Counted from the stretch's first letter, positions 15,818 through 26,169 are shown. The stretch: 57,406 nucleotides of DNA from Defluviitaleaceae bacterium (GCA_009784025.1 WQVK01000012.1:1-57406), one strand, 5' to 3'. Numbers and translations are program-made. The notes: generated by a model not told the origin, from the letters alone.

Positions 15818-16732
15818 ATGCAAATAATAATCCCGCCAGAGGCCGCAGGAGTTCGTGCGGATGTTTTCCTGTCTGGCATAGGCGAAATCCCAACCCGTAG
15901 CGCTGCCCAAAAATTGCTGGCAGACGGCAATGTGCTTATTGGCACAAAACCATTACAAAAAAACCACAGGCTACAAGCCGGGGATATTTTGGAGATAAAC
16001 CTCCCCCAACCCACCCCAGCCGAGGCTTTTGCAGAAGACATCCCGCTAAATATAATTTTTGAGGACAGCCATCTGCTGGTGATAAACAAACCCCAGGGCA
16101 TGGTGGTACACCCTGCAGCAGGCAACCACAGCGGCACCTTGGTTAACGCATTGCTGCACCATTGTAAAGATTTATCTGGCATAGGCGGCGTGATGCGCCC
16201 CGGCATAGTCCATAGGCTAGACAAGGACACATCCGGGCTGCTTGTGGTTGCCAAAAACGATGCCGCCCATCAGGCCTTATCAGGCCAGTTGGCTGCCCGT
16301 AGCATGGGGCGTACATATAATGCAATCTGCCGCGGCATATTGAAAAAACCTAAGCTGAAAATAGACCTACCCATAGGCCGCCACCCCAACAACCGCAAAA
16401 AAATGGCCATAACCAAACCAGGTCACGGCCGCGATGCCGTCACTTATATAGAAGCAATGGAGTTCTTTAAAAACCATACCCTGATAGAAGCCCAGCTAGA
16501 GACTGGCCGCACACACCAAATAAGGGTGCATTTGGCGCATATTGGCCACCCTGTGCTGGGAGATGAGATTTACGGCACGGTTGCTATGAAGGGAATGGAT
16601 GTGAATGGACAGCTGTTGCATGCCCAGAGGCTGAGCTTTGTGCACCCCGCCACTGGTGAGGGGATGGAGTTTGAGGCAGAATGGCCGGGGTATTTTTGTG
16701 AGGCTGTGGAGTTTTTGCGGCAGAACAGATAG
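15818..16732 (+). CDS. rluD: RluA/RluD-family 23S rRNA pseudouridine synthase
   Basis: 304 residues from ATG 15818, directly after lspA. N-terminal S4 RNA-binding domain (residues ~12-70), then the catalytic domain with GIVHRLDKDTSGLLVVAKND; catalytic Asp is D135. GRTHQIRVHLAHIGHPVLGD is the conserved C-terminal block. lspA-rluD is a common pair in Firmicutes (B. subtilis ylyB). The exact rRNA target position cannot be told from sequence alone. Confidence 0.92.
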   Translation: MQIIIPPEAAGVRADVFLSGIGEIPTRSAAQKLLADGNVLIGTKPLQKNHRLQAGDILEINLPQPTPAEAFAEDIPLNIIFEDSHLLVINKPQGMVVHPAAGNHSGTLVNALLHHCKDLSGIGGVMRPGIVHRLDKDTSGLLVVAKNDAAHQALSGQLAARSMGRTYNAICRGILKKPKLKIDLPIGRHPNNRKKMAITKPGHGRDAVTYIEAMEFFKNHTLIEAQLETGRTHQIRVHLAHIGHPVLGDEIYGTVAMKGMDVNGQLLHAQRLSFVHPATGEGMEFEAEWPGYFCEAVEFLRQNR

Positions 16733-16765
16733 GCTATACAAACATTTGTAGGTTTCAGTGCGTAG

Positions 16766-16824
16766 CCAAAGGAAGCGAAGTTGGGCTTCGCCCAAGATAG
16801 CGGGGCATGGGGCAGCGCCTCATT
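16766..16824 (+). promoter_or_regulatory. Two-hairpin leader element, copy 1
   Basis: Immediately before the DUF2339 gene's SD. GGAAGCG, then hairpin TTGGGC-TTC-GCCCAA, then AGCGG, then hairpin TGGGGC-AGC-GCCTCA. Same layout as 29382-29445 before the ABC-F gene, where the first hairpin is CTAGG-TTTAG-CCTAG: the stem sequence differs but pairing is kept. Confidence 0.55.
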
Positions 16825-16841
16825 GGACAGGAGGGTCATTT

Positions 16842-19334
16842 ATGCAAGAATTACAAAACATAGTAAGCCGCCAAAAAGAGTTATTGGCAGAACTGCAAGC
16901 CCGGATTAACGAAATCCAAGCTAACGATTTGTACAAGGAAAACCAAGAGTTACAGGCCAGCCTAAAAAAGCTAACCATCGCCCATGATGCCCTCGCCAGC
17001 GATTACGAAAAAATAAAAGAGCAAAACGCCAGCCTATCCAATTCCCTTTACGAACACACTTTTAGCGAAAAAAATCGCATAATAGATAATTTTGAAAAAA
17101 AGCTGCACCTAATGTTCCAAAACACAAACGACGTAGCATTAAGAAGGCTAAAAAACTTAGAGTATAACGTAGATGCAAGAGTCTACCATCTGAAGCAGCA
17201 ACTAGAGGCCTATCATGTACAGGCCTCCGAGGAAATCTATACCACGCTTGAAACTATAAGGGAAGAAGCTCGCAAAAAAATCCAGGAAGCCCAAGAACTA
17301 GCAAAGCAGAAGCTTTTGGAGGTCGACGAAGCAGCCATGCTAGAAGACATTCGCAACCAAGAAGTGACCAAAGACCAAGTTGTGGCACTTAGTAAGAAAA
17401 ACAATATAGAGCGGCTGATTGGGCTAAATTTAATCAATGCCCTTGGCATTTTGCTGATTATAATAGGAACAATTGCCGCGGGGCATTTTGTGCAGGCACG
17501 TATTACTAATGAAATGCGGCTGGCTGGTATTTTTGCCGGCGGAATAATCTTGCTTGTGGCCGGTGAGATTCTGAATCGGCGCAAAGCTAATGTGTTTTCC
17601 CTTGGGTTAAGTGCCGGTGGTACGGCTGTTATGTATATAGGGCTGGCCTTTGGCTTTTTTGGGTGGGAGATTTTCCCCATGCTTGTAGCCATTGGCATTT
17701 GCGTGGCTGTCACAGCTTTGGCATTTTGGCTTTCTACCCATTACAAATCGCAAGTTTTGTTAACTATCGCATTTGTGGGCGGATATTTGCCGCTGTTTAC
17801 CCTTACGCGCAGCTTTAATTGGCCGTTTTATTATGGGTCTATGCTGTATTTCTTGCTGCTAAATATGCTGGTGCTGGCGGTGTCTATTAAAATGAAATGG
17901 ACAGCACCTGCTTTCTTGGGGATGTTTTTTAGCATGGCCAGCACTTGGATGATTATTTTTTACATTGAAGAGTTAATTATGTCGGATGGTATTCAATTGT
18001 TTCACAAAATTGTTCTCATGGCATTTGCCACTGTATCATTTGCCGTTTATACCGCGGTTCCGATTATTGGAGTTTGGCTGGATAAGGGGCGTTTTCGCGG
18101 CTCGTTGGCTGTGATGATGGCAATAAACACTACGGCTAGCTGCGTTAGCCTGTATTTGCTGCTGTTTATACTTGGCTGGGGCAGAAATATAGGGCTGTTG
18201 GCATTTGTGTTCGCTGCGGTTTACATTGGCGCATGTTTGATTATGCGCAAGAAATTTGATGAATCTGCCCGCAGCACTAGCGAAATTTTCTTCTTAACTG
18301 GCATTATATTTGTTGTGCTTTTTGTACCCATGCAATTTGACCTTAACTGGCTAACCACGGGCTGGCTGCTGCAAGGCGTAGGGCTTACCACCTTTGGGCT
18401 GCTTAGAAACAACCGTCGGTTTAAAATAATCGGGGTGATTGTTTCCGTACTTTGCCTTTTTGCGCTATTATTTACCAGATGGAGCAGCTTTGAGTATATT
18501 GCCGTCACTTTTGGCAGTGTAATTATATTAAGTGCAATGGTTTATAAAAACGAATTTGTTTCCCGCTGGCATTTTGCTTATAAGTATGTAGCCTTGGTCA
18601 ATTTTTGGCTGCTGCTGGCTTATTTGATTTTTAGAATAGACCAAAGGTTAACGTTGCTGCCAGAGGTTTTTAACAGCGATTATTTGCTTTTTGCTTCTAT
18701 TACTACCGTCACCATCATCACTGCAATTGTCTATTTGCGGATACGACCCATTTTGGACTGGGGTGTTAGGGTTATTGCTGTTTGCCTTTATATTGCAAGC
18801 ATTGTGGTAGCACTTTTTGCAAACGGAATGTTATCACCCATTGTGTATAGCATGGGGGACGCCTCTGTTGGGCTGTTTATTGCGGGAACTGTTACCTTGC
18901 TTGTTGTGGCGACCTTTGTGCTGGCGGCGGTTTACAATTTGCTACGGTTTTTTGTGCTGCATAGTAGTATGCCTTTTGCATGGTTGCCGTTTTTTATCGC
19001 GGTTTATAGCCTCGTTTACCTTACCCAAACCTTGATTACCCAATATAACTTCCAATTCTATAGCATGTGGATTAGCGTTATTTACATGGCCTCTGCACTG
19101 GCATTTATTCTTTATGGCTTTGCGAAAAGGCAAATTATTATGCGAAGGCTTGGGCTGGCTCTTGCCCTTTCGGCTGTAGCCAAACTCTTCTTGATAGATT
19201 TGGCCGGGCTTTCCCAGGGGTTGCGGATCATATCGTATTTTGTGCTTGGGGCGTTGCTGGTTGTTATATCATTGGTGTATCAATTGTTCAGCAAGCGGCT
19301 AGAAGCTATGATAAAAAACGAAGAAAAGCCGTAA
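16842..19334 (+). CDS. DUF2339 multi-pass membrane protein with N-terminal coiled coil
   Basis: 830 residues from ATG 16842 (GGAGGG 8 nt upstream). Residues ~1-190 are charged heptad-rich coiled coil (LLAELQARINEIQANDLYKE and following). After ~205 there are roughly two dozen hydrophobic segments running to the C-terminus, as in DUF2339 proteins. Family marks include NLINALGILLIIIGTIAAG, GLSAGGTAVMYIGLAFGF and SKRLEAMIKNEEKP at the end. Function of DUF2339 is unknown. Ends in a bidirectional terminator (19441-19478) shared with the convergent GH127 gene; its SD is preceded by a two-hairpin leader. Confidence 0.85.
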   Translation: MQELQNIVSRQKELLAELQARINEIQANDLYKENQELQASLKKLTIAHDALASDYEKIKEQNASLSNSLYEHTFSEKNRIIDNFEKKLHLMFQNTNDVALRRLKNLEYNVDARVYHLKQQLEAYHVQASEEIYTTLETIREEARKKIQEAQELAKQKLLEVDEAAMLEDIRNQEVTKDQVVALSKKNNIERLIGLNLINALGILLIIIGTIAAGHFVQARITNEMRLAGIFAGGIILLVAGEILNRRKANVFSLGLSAGGTAVMYIGLAFGFFGWEIFPMLVAIGICVAVTALAFWLSTHYKSQVLLTIAFVGGYLPLFTLTRSFNWPFYYGSMLYFLLLNMLVLAVSIKMKWTAPAFLGMFFSMASTWMIIFYIEELIMSDGIQLFHKIVLMAFATVSFAVYTAVPIIGVWLDKGRFRGSLAVMMAINTTASCVSLYLLLFILGWGRNIGLLAFVFAAVYIGACLIMRKKFDESARSTSEIFFLTGIIFVVLFVPMQFDLNWLTTGWLLQGVGLTTFGLLRNNRRFKIIGVIVSVLCLFALLFTRWSSFEYIAVTFGSVIILSAMVYKNEFVSRWHFAYKYVALVNFWLLLAYLIFRIDQRLTLLPEVFNSDYLLFASITTVTIITAIVYLRIRPILDWGVRVIAVCLYIASIVVALFANGMLSPIVYSMGDASVGLFIAGTVTLLVVATFVLAAVYNLLRFFVLHSSMPFAWLPFFIAVYSLVYLTQTLITQYNFQFYSMWISVIYMASALAFILYGFAKRQIIMRRLGLALALSAVAKLFLIDLAGLSQGLRIISYFVLGALLVVISLVYQLFSKRLEAMIKNEEKP

Positions 19335-19440
19335 ATTACAACAAAACCCCAAGAGGAACAAAATGAATCAACAGCTACTTTGTCGCCGTTATTTTCCTAA
19401 GTCTCGCAAAAAAAACTGCAAAACATTTTCCAAGCATATA

Positions 19441-19478
19441 AAAAACCAGTTGGTCGCAATTTGCGACCAACTGGTTTT
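19441..19478. terminator. Bidirectional terminator = palindrome family A, copy 2
   Basis: AAAAACCAGTTGGTCGCAA-T-TTGCGACCAACTGG followed by seven Ts, with As on the other side, between convergent genes. It serves both strands and shows that family A can act as a terminator. Confidence 0.85.
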
Positions 19479-19519
19479 TTTCATCAGCAGGATATTCATA
19501 TTTCACAAAACCGTTTACG

Positions 19520-22500
19520 CTAGGCCTGCTTTGCCGTACGGCCTTTTAGCCGCAGCATTACATAACCTGCCGCCGCTGCCAGCGCAACCAACACACCTGC
19601 GATAACAGGAATCGTAAACGGCCTGCCGGTATCATCGGTAGAAATATCTTCTGCGCCTGTAGCTTCAATATTCTCCGCTGTTTCTGCTGGCGAAGGGATA
19701 ATTTCTTCATAGCTATCATCTGCCAGCGCAACGGTAAAATCCCTAGCCAGGCCTTCAAAACCCGTAATTGTGGCGGTTAGTTTCACATCATCCTTTGCCT
19801 GGGCCACTGTAATCCCGTCATCTGCAAGGAAGCCCGCATGGTTGCTAGTCCATTTTACAGGAAAGCCCGCCAGCGTTTGGGGCAGCGTATCGCCATTGGC
19901 CAGGGCGTAAGGCATCTCTAGCAGCTGTAAAGCTGCGGCAGCATTTGCCTGGCCATGTATTAGCGCAATTTCTAAGGCGCTCATGCTCCTGCTATAAATG
20001 CGGAAATCCCGCAATACAATATGGGGGAATGAATCCGGCCAATTGGACCTACCCAAGAAGAAATTGCCTTCTGCCGGGGCTCTGTTTGCTGGTACAGCCT
20101 GTGGGCCACTAGCCACCATTCTGCCATCTATATACATGGTAGAAACCCTGCCGCTATGGGATATGGCAATATGCCGCCATTGGTTTACATTGTTTCGGTT
20201 GTTGCATTCCACTGCTGGGGTTAGCGGGCTGCCATTGCTCATGTTTAATTGTAGGGTATCTGCGGTTAGGAACATGATGTTTTGGCCGTTTGATGGGCCG
20301 AAGTCGAAAATACGAGACCAAGCAGAGCCGGAGCGGAAATACACCATCAATGATACAGTGAAATCCCCCGGCACATCTCTAAAGATTGTCCGCGGCAGCA
20401 CAACATGCCTATTGTTTCCGTTTAAGTCTAACCCTCTAAAACCGTCTATTGTAGTGAACGCTGCGCCATTTTCTATTATGCCTGGCTCGTGGTTGCCGGT
20501 AATATCTGCAATGGTTATGCCTTCTTCCTCGTCCATTTTAAACCATACTCTTGGGGCTTGACGGGGGCAAGTATCGGGCTTTTGGGCATCTCCTATTCTG
20601 ACGGTGTACACCACAGAGCTTAAATGATTTTGCGCAAAAGCTTCTACTGTCAGGTATTGTGGTACAGGGATTGTTTTTGGCCTTGTGTCGTCTATTATTA
20701 TGCCGCCTGCGGTTACTATCCCGCTATTTTTCCACGGGGTAGCGGTCATGGCAACATTTTCTGGGGTTTCGCCTTCAAATACCAGCGTATATTCCAATAC
20801 ATCTGGGTGGAATGGCGGAACCAGCTGGCCGCCCTCAAAGCTTAACTCCCGCAAGTTTGGTATGGTGTCAAAGCGCTGGGAATGCAAGGTTACACTTATA
20901 CCAAACAGCCTGCCCAGCCAGCCGCCAATACGCCGGAATTCTATTGTTACAAATGGCCTGCCTGCGTCGTCTTGCGGCAGCGAGCCATCATCTGGCGTAA
21001 ACTCCATTGGTATGGCTCTTGTTACCACATAGAAATCTGCATCCAAAGGCGTGCCTACAGAAATATTATTTGTAACTGTTTCAATATCCCAGGGCTGGCC
21101 GTTTATAAGAATTTCCCAGCTGCGGCCGCTATCTGCCCTAGCCAATGTCGTGTGCAGGTAATTTTGCGCGCCAGGCACAACCGGCATGTTAAAGCTCATG
21201 CGAGCATCTGGAGTGTTAAATGATTCAGAGCTGCGGTAGGTTCTGCCCTTCCACATACCGTTAACTGTTCCTACACGCTCGTTGGCAAATTCCCCTTCGT
21301 TGGCGTGGTTGTCAAAATTTGTTAGGCTTGCAACCACATCCTCCATTTCACGCTCTGCCCGTTTGCGTTCCAGCATCATATCCTGTATTACCGATGTATC
21401 CTCGGTATCTGCAAGGGTAAAGTACAAGCCAAAACGCTCGTCATGCCGCAAGAAATGCGGAGTAAAAAGAAAATCATCGTCAAAATTGGTACCTTGCAGC
21501 CTAAACTGCGGCTGGTTAAATGGAGTGTTCTCTACCCGGGTTAGATTGCTGGCTAGGTTGGCTTTCCATTCTTCTACTGTTTGGCCATCTTCAATTAAAA
21601 TTCTGCTTGGGGCTGTGCCATCCCGCAGCGATGCCCATACCAAAATACCTTCGCCCACTGTACGCTGGTTAAGCGGAAGGTTTAAACCTTCGCGCCCCAT
21701 CCCGGTACTAAGCACCAACGGCCCATACCTGAATGCCGTGATATTTCGGTTGGCTTCCATATCGCCATAGGCCACTTCCATAGGGAAAGTCAGCTCGATG
21801 ATATCGCCATCCGATGGATTTTGAACCACTAAATACCCGCCATTTGCAATGGGGTTGACCACCACATTGCCATTTATGCGAAGCGTTGCATTGCTGCGCC
21901 CGCCGGCAGTCCAATCAGGTATGCGGAAGCGTATCTCCACGTTGCCAAGCTGTGCGGTTTCGTCTACCCTGCCTATGGTGAATTTTACTGTATCGCTAAA
22001 TGGCCTATCGTTGTGAGTGGCGTATAGGTTAGACTCCTGCGTAAGCCGCAAATTACCGGTAATGGAATCCAACTGCGAGCTAAAATACATATTCACAAAA
22101 ACCTGGCCATCATTTACAAAGTATATTGAATCACGCAGCTTAACAAAGCTTTCTATACCTGTGCCGGTGCAGCACCAGAAGTTAATAAAGCCAAAATGCT
22201 TGAAATGCCCCGTGCCCATAGGCTGGAAATACATTTTCTCGCCAGTTTCTGGGTTTATAGACGAGAGTATGCCATTTATGAAGGCGTTTTCATAATAATC
22301 TGCATATTTTATGTCGCCGGTTAGCTTAAACAACCCACGCGCCAGCTTTAGCATATTATGGACATTACATGTTTCGTGGGTGGTTGGGGCGTTTATTGTG
22401 GCTGCCATATGCTCTGGAGTGCGGAATCTTTCCCACTCGCTATTGCCGCCGGTGATAAAGGTATGTGACCTCAGCACTATATCGAAGAAGTTCGTGGCAG

Positions 22501-23647
22501 ATGCTAGGTATCTGGTTTCTAGCAGGTCAATTTCTTCTTCTGTTAACCCTTCTGGGAAGTTTGGCATTCTGGTGAGGGTTTTGTAGCGGTTAAGTGCGCC
22601 TATAAACTTGGGGATTTGCGTGTTGGCATGCAGCCCCGGCAAAACATCCCTGCCTGCGGCGATATCATCTAACAAGCCGGTTTTGTCGAAGGCCTCTGCC
22701 CCAGCCCTATGCTTATGGCTGCCGGTGATGCTGTATAGGTTGTATAAGGCATCGTTCATGCCGCCAAACTCCACCGCATGCAGCCTGCGAAGGTTTTCCT
22801 GTGTATATTCAGACACACGATAATTGTAAAAATAATCCGCAAAATGACTTACAATATCCAATGCAAGGGCACCAAGGTCTGTAAAAATTTCACCCTGATG
22901 GGTAATTGGTTCTGGCAGCGGAACATCTTGCACATGCACGTAAATATCAATTAGCCCAGCAAAGATTTTGTGCAGGTTGTACCATGGCACAAAAATCCTG
23001 CCATCCATATTATGCCTGGCACCTATGTTTAACCCATCTAGGGGGTGGTTATTTATATAGTAGAAATCCAAAATGGCATCGCTAAATGGCCCAATAAAAC
23101 CGCTGTTAATTTCTGGGTCTGTAAATGATGCAGCCTGGCATCTTTGCAGCTCTATAACAGATTCTAGCAACCTTGCTGCCAGCCGCGTCTTAAGTTCTTC
23201 ATCTTCAGATGCCCGGTAAGCCATAGCCAAGGCTGACATATAATGCCCAAACATATGCCCCCTAAAGGTCATATCATTTGTGCGCTCCCAGGTATGGCTG
23301 GAAACACTCTCCAGCCCTGGCAAGAATAAAGAGTCATACGGAACAGCCCCAGAAGGGCTCAAAAGCTCGCCTGTGACGGGGTCTACCATAGTGCCAACGC
23401 TTGGGCGAGGCAGCCTTGCGGTGGTATAGAAATGCGCAAGAAACCTCATAGGCTCTAGCTGTAGCAACAGCGATATATTTCTGTATTCTGCATTTAGCAA
23501 AAATGGATCATAGAGCCTAACATTTTCCAGCCCGGCTTCTTGTAAGAATATATGCTCCATATCCCTGGCAGACACGCCTATTGGCAGCGCTGCCGACATT
23601 GCAAAAAGCGGGGCGTAAAGCAACATTTTTTTGAATGATGGTTTCAT
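19520..23647 (-). CDS. Surface-anchored GH127 beta-L-arabinofuranosidase, multidomain
   Basis: 1375 residues. Signal peptide (1-27), GH127 catalytic region ~40-680 with ITGGNSEWERF (acid/base Glu region, ~404), HETCNVHNML (E425, C427) and FWCCTGTGIESF (C492, C493): the Cys/Glu zinc-thiolate site known from the Bifidobacterium enzyme. Then a beta-sandwich region (~780-920), a cadherin-like domain (~930-1017), a LamG/concanavalin-like domain (~1033-1230), an Ig-like stretch, and a C-terminal helix (~1344-1366) with RLKGR after it. It should remove beta-L-arabinofuranosyl units from plant glycans at the cell surface. Divergent from the GH10 gene across 170 nt. GAGGG precedes ATG 23647. Confidence 0.9.
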   Translation of the reverse strand: MKPSFKKMLLYAPLFAMSAALPIGVSARDMEHIFLQEAGLENVRLYDPFLLNAEYRNISLLLQLEPMRFLAHFYTTARLPRPSVGTMVDPVTGELLSPSGAVPYDSLFLPGLESVSSHTWERTNDMTFRGHMFGHYMSALAMAYRASEDEELKTRLAARLLESVIELQRCQAASFTDPEINSGFIGPFSDAILDFYYINNHPLDGLNIGARHNMDGRIFVPWYNLHKIFAGLIDIYVHVQDVPLPEPITHQGEIFTDLGALALDIVSHFADYFYNYRVSEYTQENLRRLHAVEFGGMNDALYNLYSITGSHKHRAGAEAFDKTGLLDDIAAGRDVLPGLHANTQIPKFIGALNRYKTLTRMPNFPEGLTEEEIDLLETRYLASATNFFDIVLRSHTFITGGNSEWERFRTPEHMAATINAPTTHETCNVHNMLKLARGLFKLTGDIKYADYYENAFINGILSSINPETGEKMYFQPMGTGHFKHFGFINFWCCTGTGIESFVKLRDSIYFVNDGQVFVNMYFSSQLDSITGNLRLTQESNLYATHNDRPFSDTVKFTIGRVDETAQLGNVEIRFRIPDWTAGGRSNATLRINGNVVVNPIANGGYLVVQNPSDGDIIELTFPMEVAYGDMEANRNITAFRYGPLVLSTGMGREGLNLPLNQRTVGEGILVWASLRDGTAPSRILIEDGQTVEEWKANLASNLTRVENTPFNQPQFRLQGTNFDDDFLFTPHFLRHDERFGLYFTLADTEDTSVIQDMMLERKRAEREMEDVVASLTNFDNHANEGEFANERVGTVNGMWKGRTYRSSESFNTPDARMSFNMPVVPGAQNYLHTTLARADSGRSWEILINGQPWDIETVTNNISVGTPLDADFYVVTRAIPMEFTPDDGSLPQDDAGRPFVTIEFRRIGGWLGRLFGISVTLHSQRFDTIPNLRELSFEGGQLVPPFHPDVLEYTLVFEGETPENVAMTATPWKNSGIVTAGGIIIDDTRPKTIPVPQYLTVEAFAQNHLSSVVYTVRIGDAQKPDTCPRQAPRVWFKMDEEEGITIADITGNHEPGIIENGAAFTTIDGFRGLDLNGNNRHVVLPRTIFRDVPGDFTVSLMVYFRSGSAWSRIFDFGPSNGQNIMFLTADTLQLNMSNGSPLTPAVECNNRNNVNQWRHIAISHSGRVSTMYIDGRMVASGPQAVPANRAPAEGNFFLGRSNWPDSFPHIVLRDFRIYSRSMSALEIALIHGQANAAAALQLLEMPYALANGDTLPQTLAGFPVKWTSNHAGFLADDGITVAQAKDDVKLTATITGFEGLARDFTVALADDSYEEIIPSPAETAENIEATGAEDISTDDTGRPFTIPVIAGVLVALAAAAGYVMLRLKGRTAKQA

Positions 23648-23728
23648 AAGACCCTCACATCCTTAACATTATATTTGCTGATACTATATAACAAATTTTT
23701 AAACTTGTCACGAGGCACAACATACATT

Positions 23729-23743
23729 TTTTCCGTCGGAAAA
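23729..23743. promoter_or_regulatory. Candidate operator between the divergent glycosidase genes
   Basis: Perfect 15-nt palindrome TTTTCCG-T-CGGAAAA, 14 nt before the GH10 -35 box and about 80 nt before the GH127 start. Well placed to control both genes; no regulator gene is adjacent. Confidence 0.4.
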
Positions 23744-23757
23744 TTGTGCAAGAACAT

Positions 23758-23786
23758 TAGACAATGTCCAAAACCCATTGTATAAT
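23758..23786 (+). promoter_or_regulatory. Sigma-A promoter of the GH10 gene
   Basis: TAGACA (23758-23763), 17-nt spacer, TATAAT (23781-23786), 31 nt before ATG 23818. Confidence 0.8.
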
Positions 23787-23817
23787 AAGCCAATTTTATT
23801 ACAAGGAGGAAGTTTAC

Positions 23818-26112
23818 ATGCAAGTTTTATCTTTCCGCAGGCTGGGGGCGGTACTGCTTATTGCCATTGCTTTTTTGGTACTTACGCCTGCCACTGCACT
23901 GGCGCAACAGTGGCGAGTGGTGTATTCGCTAAACGATGACTTTAGCGTGCAAATTCGCGAGCATGGCACTACTTTTACTACATGGGGGCTGCTAAGGAAT
24001 GCTGGCGGGCCGCTGCTTACAACCGTGGCGCACCCAAACGGCGGCAATTCTATCCAGCTTTCTAACAGGAATGCAAACTGGTACACCATTGATATTTTTT
24101 CCGGGATTTTTCATTTTGAAGAAAACAATTATCGTATAACATTGCGGGGGCGTATGCCAGAGGGTAATGTGTTTCTTGGTGGCGTGTCTAGCCCTTGGGG
24201 GCCGCTTACAGAAGAAGTAGCTGTGGTTGACGGCGCTTTCGAGCTGGTAGCATATGTAAACACAGCCACAATGGAAGCCACCGAAGGCGGCATAGAGCAG
24301 TTCCGCTACGGCTTTAGGGTTGGCGTGGACAATGACGGCGATTTTATTATAGACGATATTATAGTAGAAACTGACGGGGAATACCTTGGCTATCAATTTG
24401 ACCTGGACCTACCATCCCTGCGCGAGCGTTTTGCCCCTTATTTTATACTGGGCGCGGCGTGGGGTTCCCCGGCAGAAAAAGATGCCAACTTCCGCGAATT
24501 TTACTTGCAGCATTTTGCATCTATCACAGCTGGTAACCACCATAAGCCAGATTTTATCGTGCGCATGCCGGCGGGATGGTCCACCCCCACCCCACCGCCA
24601 GACGAATACTGGGATTTTACCCTGGCAGATTATTTTGTAGATTTTGCAGAAAACAATAATATTAATATGATTGGCCACACCTTGGCATGGCATGGGCAAT
24701 CTCCCCCATGGCTTACCGGCGGCGTGCCAAACCACCCCAATATCCCACTAGCCACTCGTGAACAAGCCAAAGAAAACCTACGCATGTATATAGAGCGGGT
24801 TGCGGGGCGTTACAGCGGCCGGATTTTTTCATGGGATGTGTTTAACGAAATTTTTACCCATGCAGGCACATGGGGCGGCTTAAATATGAACACCCAGCCA
24901 GATTGGCGCTTTCACCTACGCAGCAATGCTCGCGGCGGCCTTGCAGATTATAACCTGCGTTGGTTCGATGCCTTTGCCAATGGCGCAGATGAAGATGCCG
25001 GCGAATGCGGTTCAGACTTTGTATTCTACGCATTCTACTTTGCTCGCCGTTACGACCCTTATGCAATCCTATATTACAACGATTACGGCGACACCTGGTA
25101 CCACAAAAGCCGCGCGATATCTGCCATGATAGTGGATATCAACAACCGCTGGCGCAGGCACCCAAGTTACGACGGCCGCCTGCTTATTGAAGCCATGGGA
25201 ATGCAAGCTCATTACAGCAATTCCTTAAACTTTAACCTACTATCTGCCGCAATGGACAGATATCTAGAAACCGGCGTAAACATTAGCTTAACCGAGCTAG
25301 ACATAGAGCTTTTTGGCGAAAACCGTGACCGCAGCCGTGTGCCAACAGATGCAGAATTTGAACGCCAGGCGTATGTATTCACCAGGGTAATACAATACGC
25401 CCTAGAACGGCACGAGCGTGTAAACCGCGTGACTTTCTGGAGCCTGGTGGATAATGGCAGTCAATTTTGGCTACATGGCCGCTACGCAAATATTTTCTAC
25501 GAAAACCATCAGCCAAAGCAAGCATTTTGGGATATTGCAGCCTTGGTAGATGACCCCACACCGCTGGCTGCGCCGTCTATCACCAGCGAAGCCGTGCTAG
25601 AAGGCAACTATGGCCGGGCATTCCCCCATCGTATTGCCGCCAATGGCGCGACCCCGGTTATCACCTGGTCCATTGAATCTGGCAGCCTGCCAGAAGGGCT
25701 GCGCCTGCTGCCCAGCACCGGCCAAATTTTCGGCGTGCCACAAGAAGAAGGCGATTTTACCGTAACCTTCCTTGCAGAAAACCAATTTGGCAGCGACACC
25801 GCCACAATCACCCTATCTATAGGAGAATATGTCCCGCGGGAACCCACCCCATCGCCCACCCCCACGCCAACTCCCACCCCTATCCCAACGCCAATGCCAG
25901 CCCCACCAGCGGCCACCCCCACGCCAGAACCATTTCCAGACGAGCCAACCCCAGCGGCAGCAGAACCCACACCAGAACCCCCAACCCAACCTGCACCCCA
26001 GCCAGAAGAATCCACTGCACGCAACTTTGTAGTTTGGATAATAGCGGCAGTGATATTGGTTGGCGCTGTTGTAGTTTTCTTTGTGCTTAAACGCCCTGCT
26101 AAAAAGGATTAG
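23818..26112 (+). CDS. Surface-anchored GH10 endo-1,4-beta-xylanase
   Basis: 764 residues from ATG 23818 (AAGGAGGA upstream). Signal peptide (~1-30), a CBM22-like beta module (~30-185), then GH10: MIGHTLAWHGQSPPWLTGG, FSWDVFNEIFTHAGTW with acid/base E344, and SLTELDIELFG with nucleophile E493. Next comes an Ig-like (He_PIG) domain with GSLPEGLRLLPSTGQIFGVP, a Pro/Thr repeat linker, and a C-terminal helix (VVWIIAAVILVGAVVVFF) followed by KRPAKKD. The architecture predicts a wall-spanning, membrane-anchored xylanase. With the divergent GH127 it would attack arabinoxylan. Confidence 0.93.
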   Translation: MQVLSFRRLGAVLLIAIAFLVLTPATALAQQWRVVYSLNDDFSVQIREHGTTFTTWGLLRNAGGPLLTTVAHPNGGNSIQLSNRNANWYTIDIFSGIFHFEENNYRITLRGRMPEGNVFLGGVSSPWGPLTEEVAVVDGAFELVAYVNTATMEATEGGIEQFRYGFRVGVDNDGDFIIDDIIVETDGEYLGYQFDLDLPSLRERFAPYFILGAAWGSPAEKDANFREFYLQHFASITAGNHHKPDFIVRMPAGWSTPTPPPDEYWDFTLADYFVDFAENNNINMIGHTLAWHGQSPPWLTGGVPNHPNIPLATREQAKENLRMYIERVAGRYSGRIFSWDVFNEIFTHAGTWGGLNMNTQPDWRFHLRSNARGGLADYNLRWFDAFANGADEDAGECGSDFVFYAFYFARRYDPYAILYYNDYGDTWYHKSRAISAMIVDINNRWRRHPSYDGRLLIEAMGMQAHYSNSLNFNLLSAAMDRYLETGVNISLTELDIELFGENRDRSRVPTDAEFERQAYVFTRVIQYALERHERVNRVTFWSLVDNGSQFWLHGRYANIFYENHQPKQAFWDIAALVDDPTPLAAPSITSEAVLEGNYGRAFPHRIAANGATPVITWSIESGSLPEGLRLLPSTGQIFGVPQEEGDFTVTFLAENQFGSDTATITLSIGEYVPREPTPSPTPTPTPTPIPTPMPAPPAATPTPEPFPDEPTPAAAEPTPEPPTQPAPQPEESTARNFVVWIIAAVILVGAVVVFFVLKRPAKKD

Positions 26113-26128
26113 ATAATATTCGAAACGT

Positions 26129-26169
26129 AAAGCCCCATGCTGATGAAACCATCGGCATGGGGCTTTTTT
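26129..26169 (+). terminator. Terminator after the GH10 gene
   Basis: Stem AAGCCCCATGC/GCATGGGGCTT with a 14-nt loop, then TTTTTT. Confidence 0.9.

Noticed and set aside
25844..26006. Repetitive CCCACCCC/CCAACN tract as a possible CRISPR or tandem repeat
   Set aside because: Low-complexity coding linker; unit length is irregular and there are no spacers.
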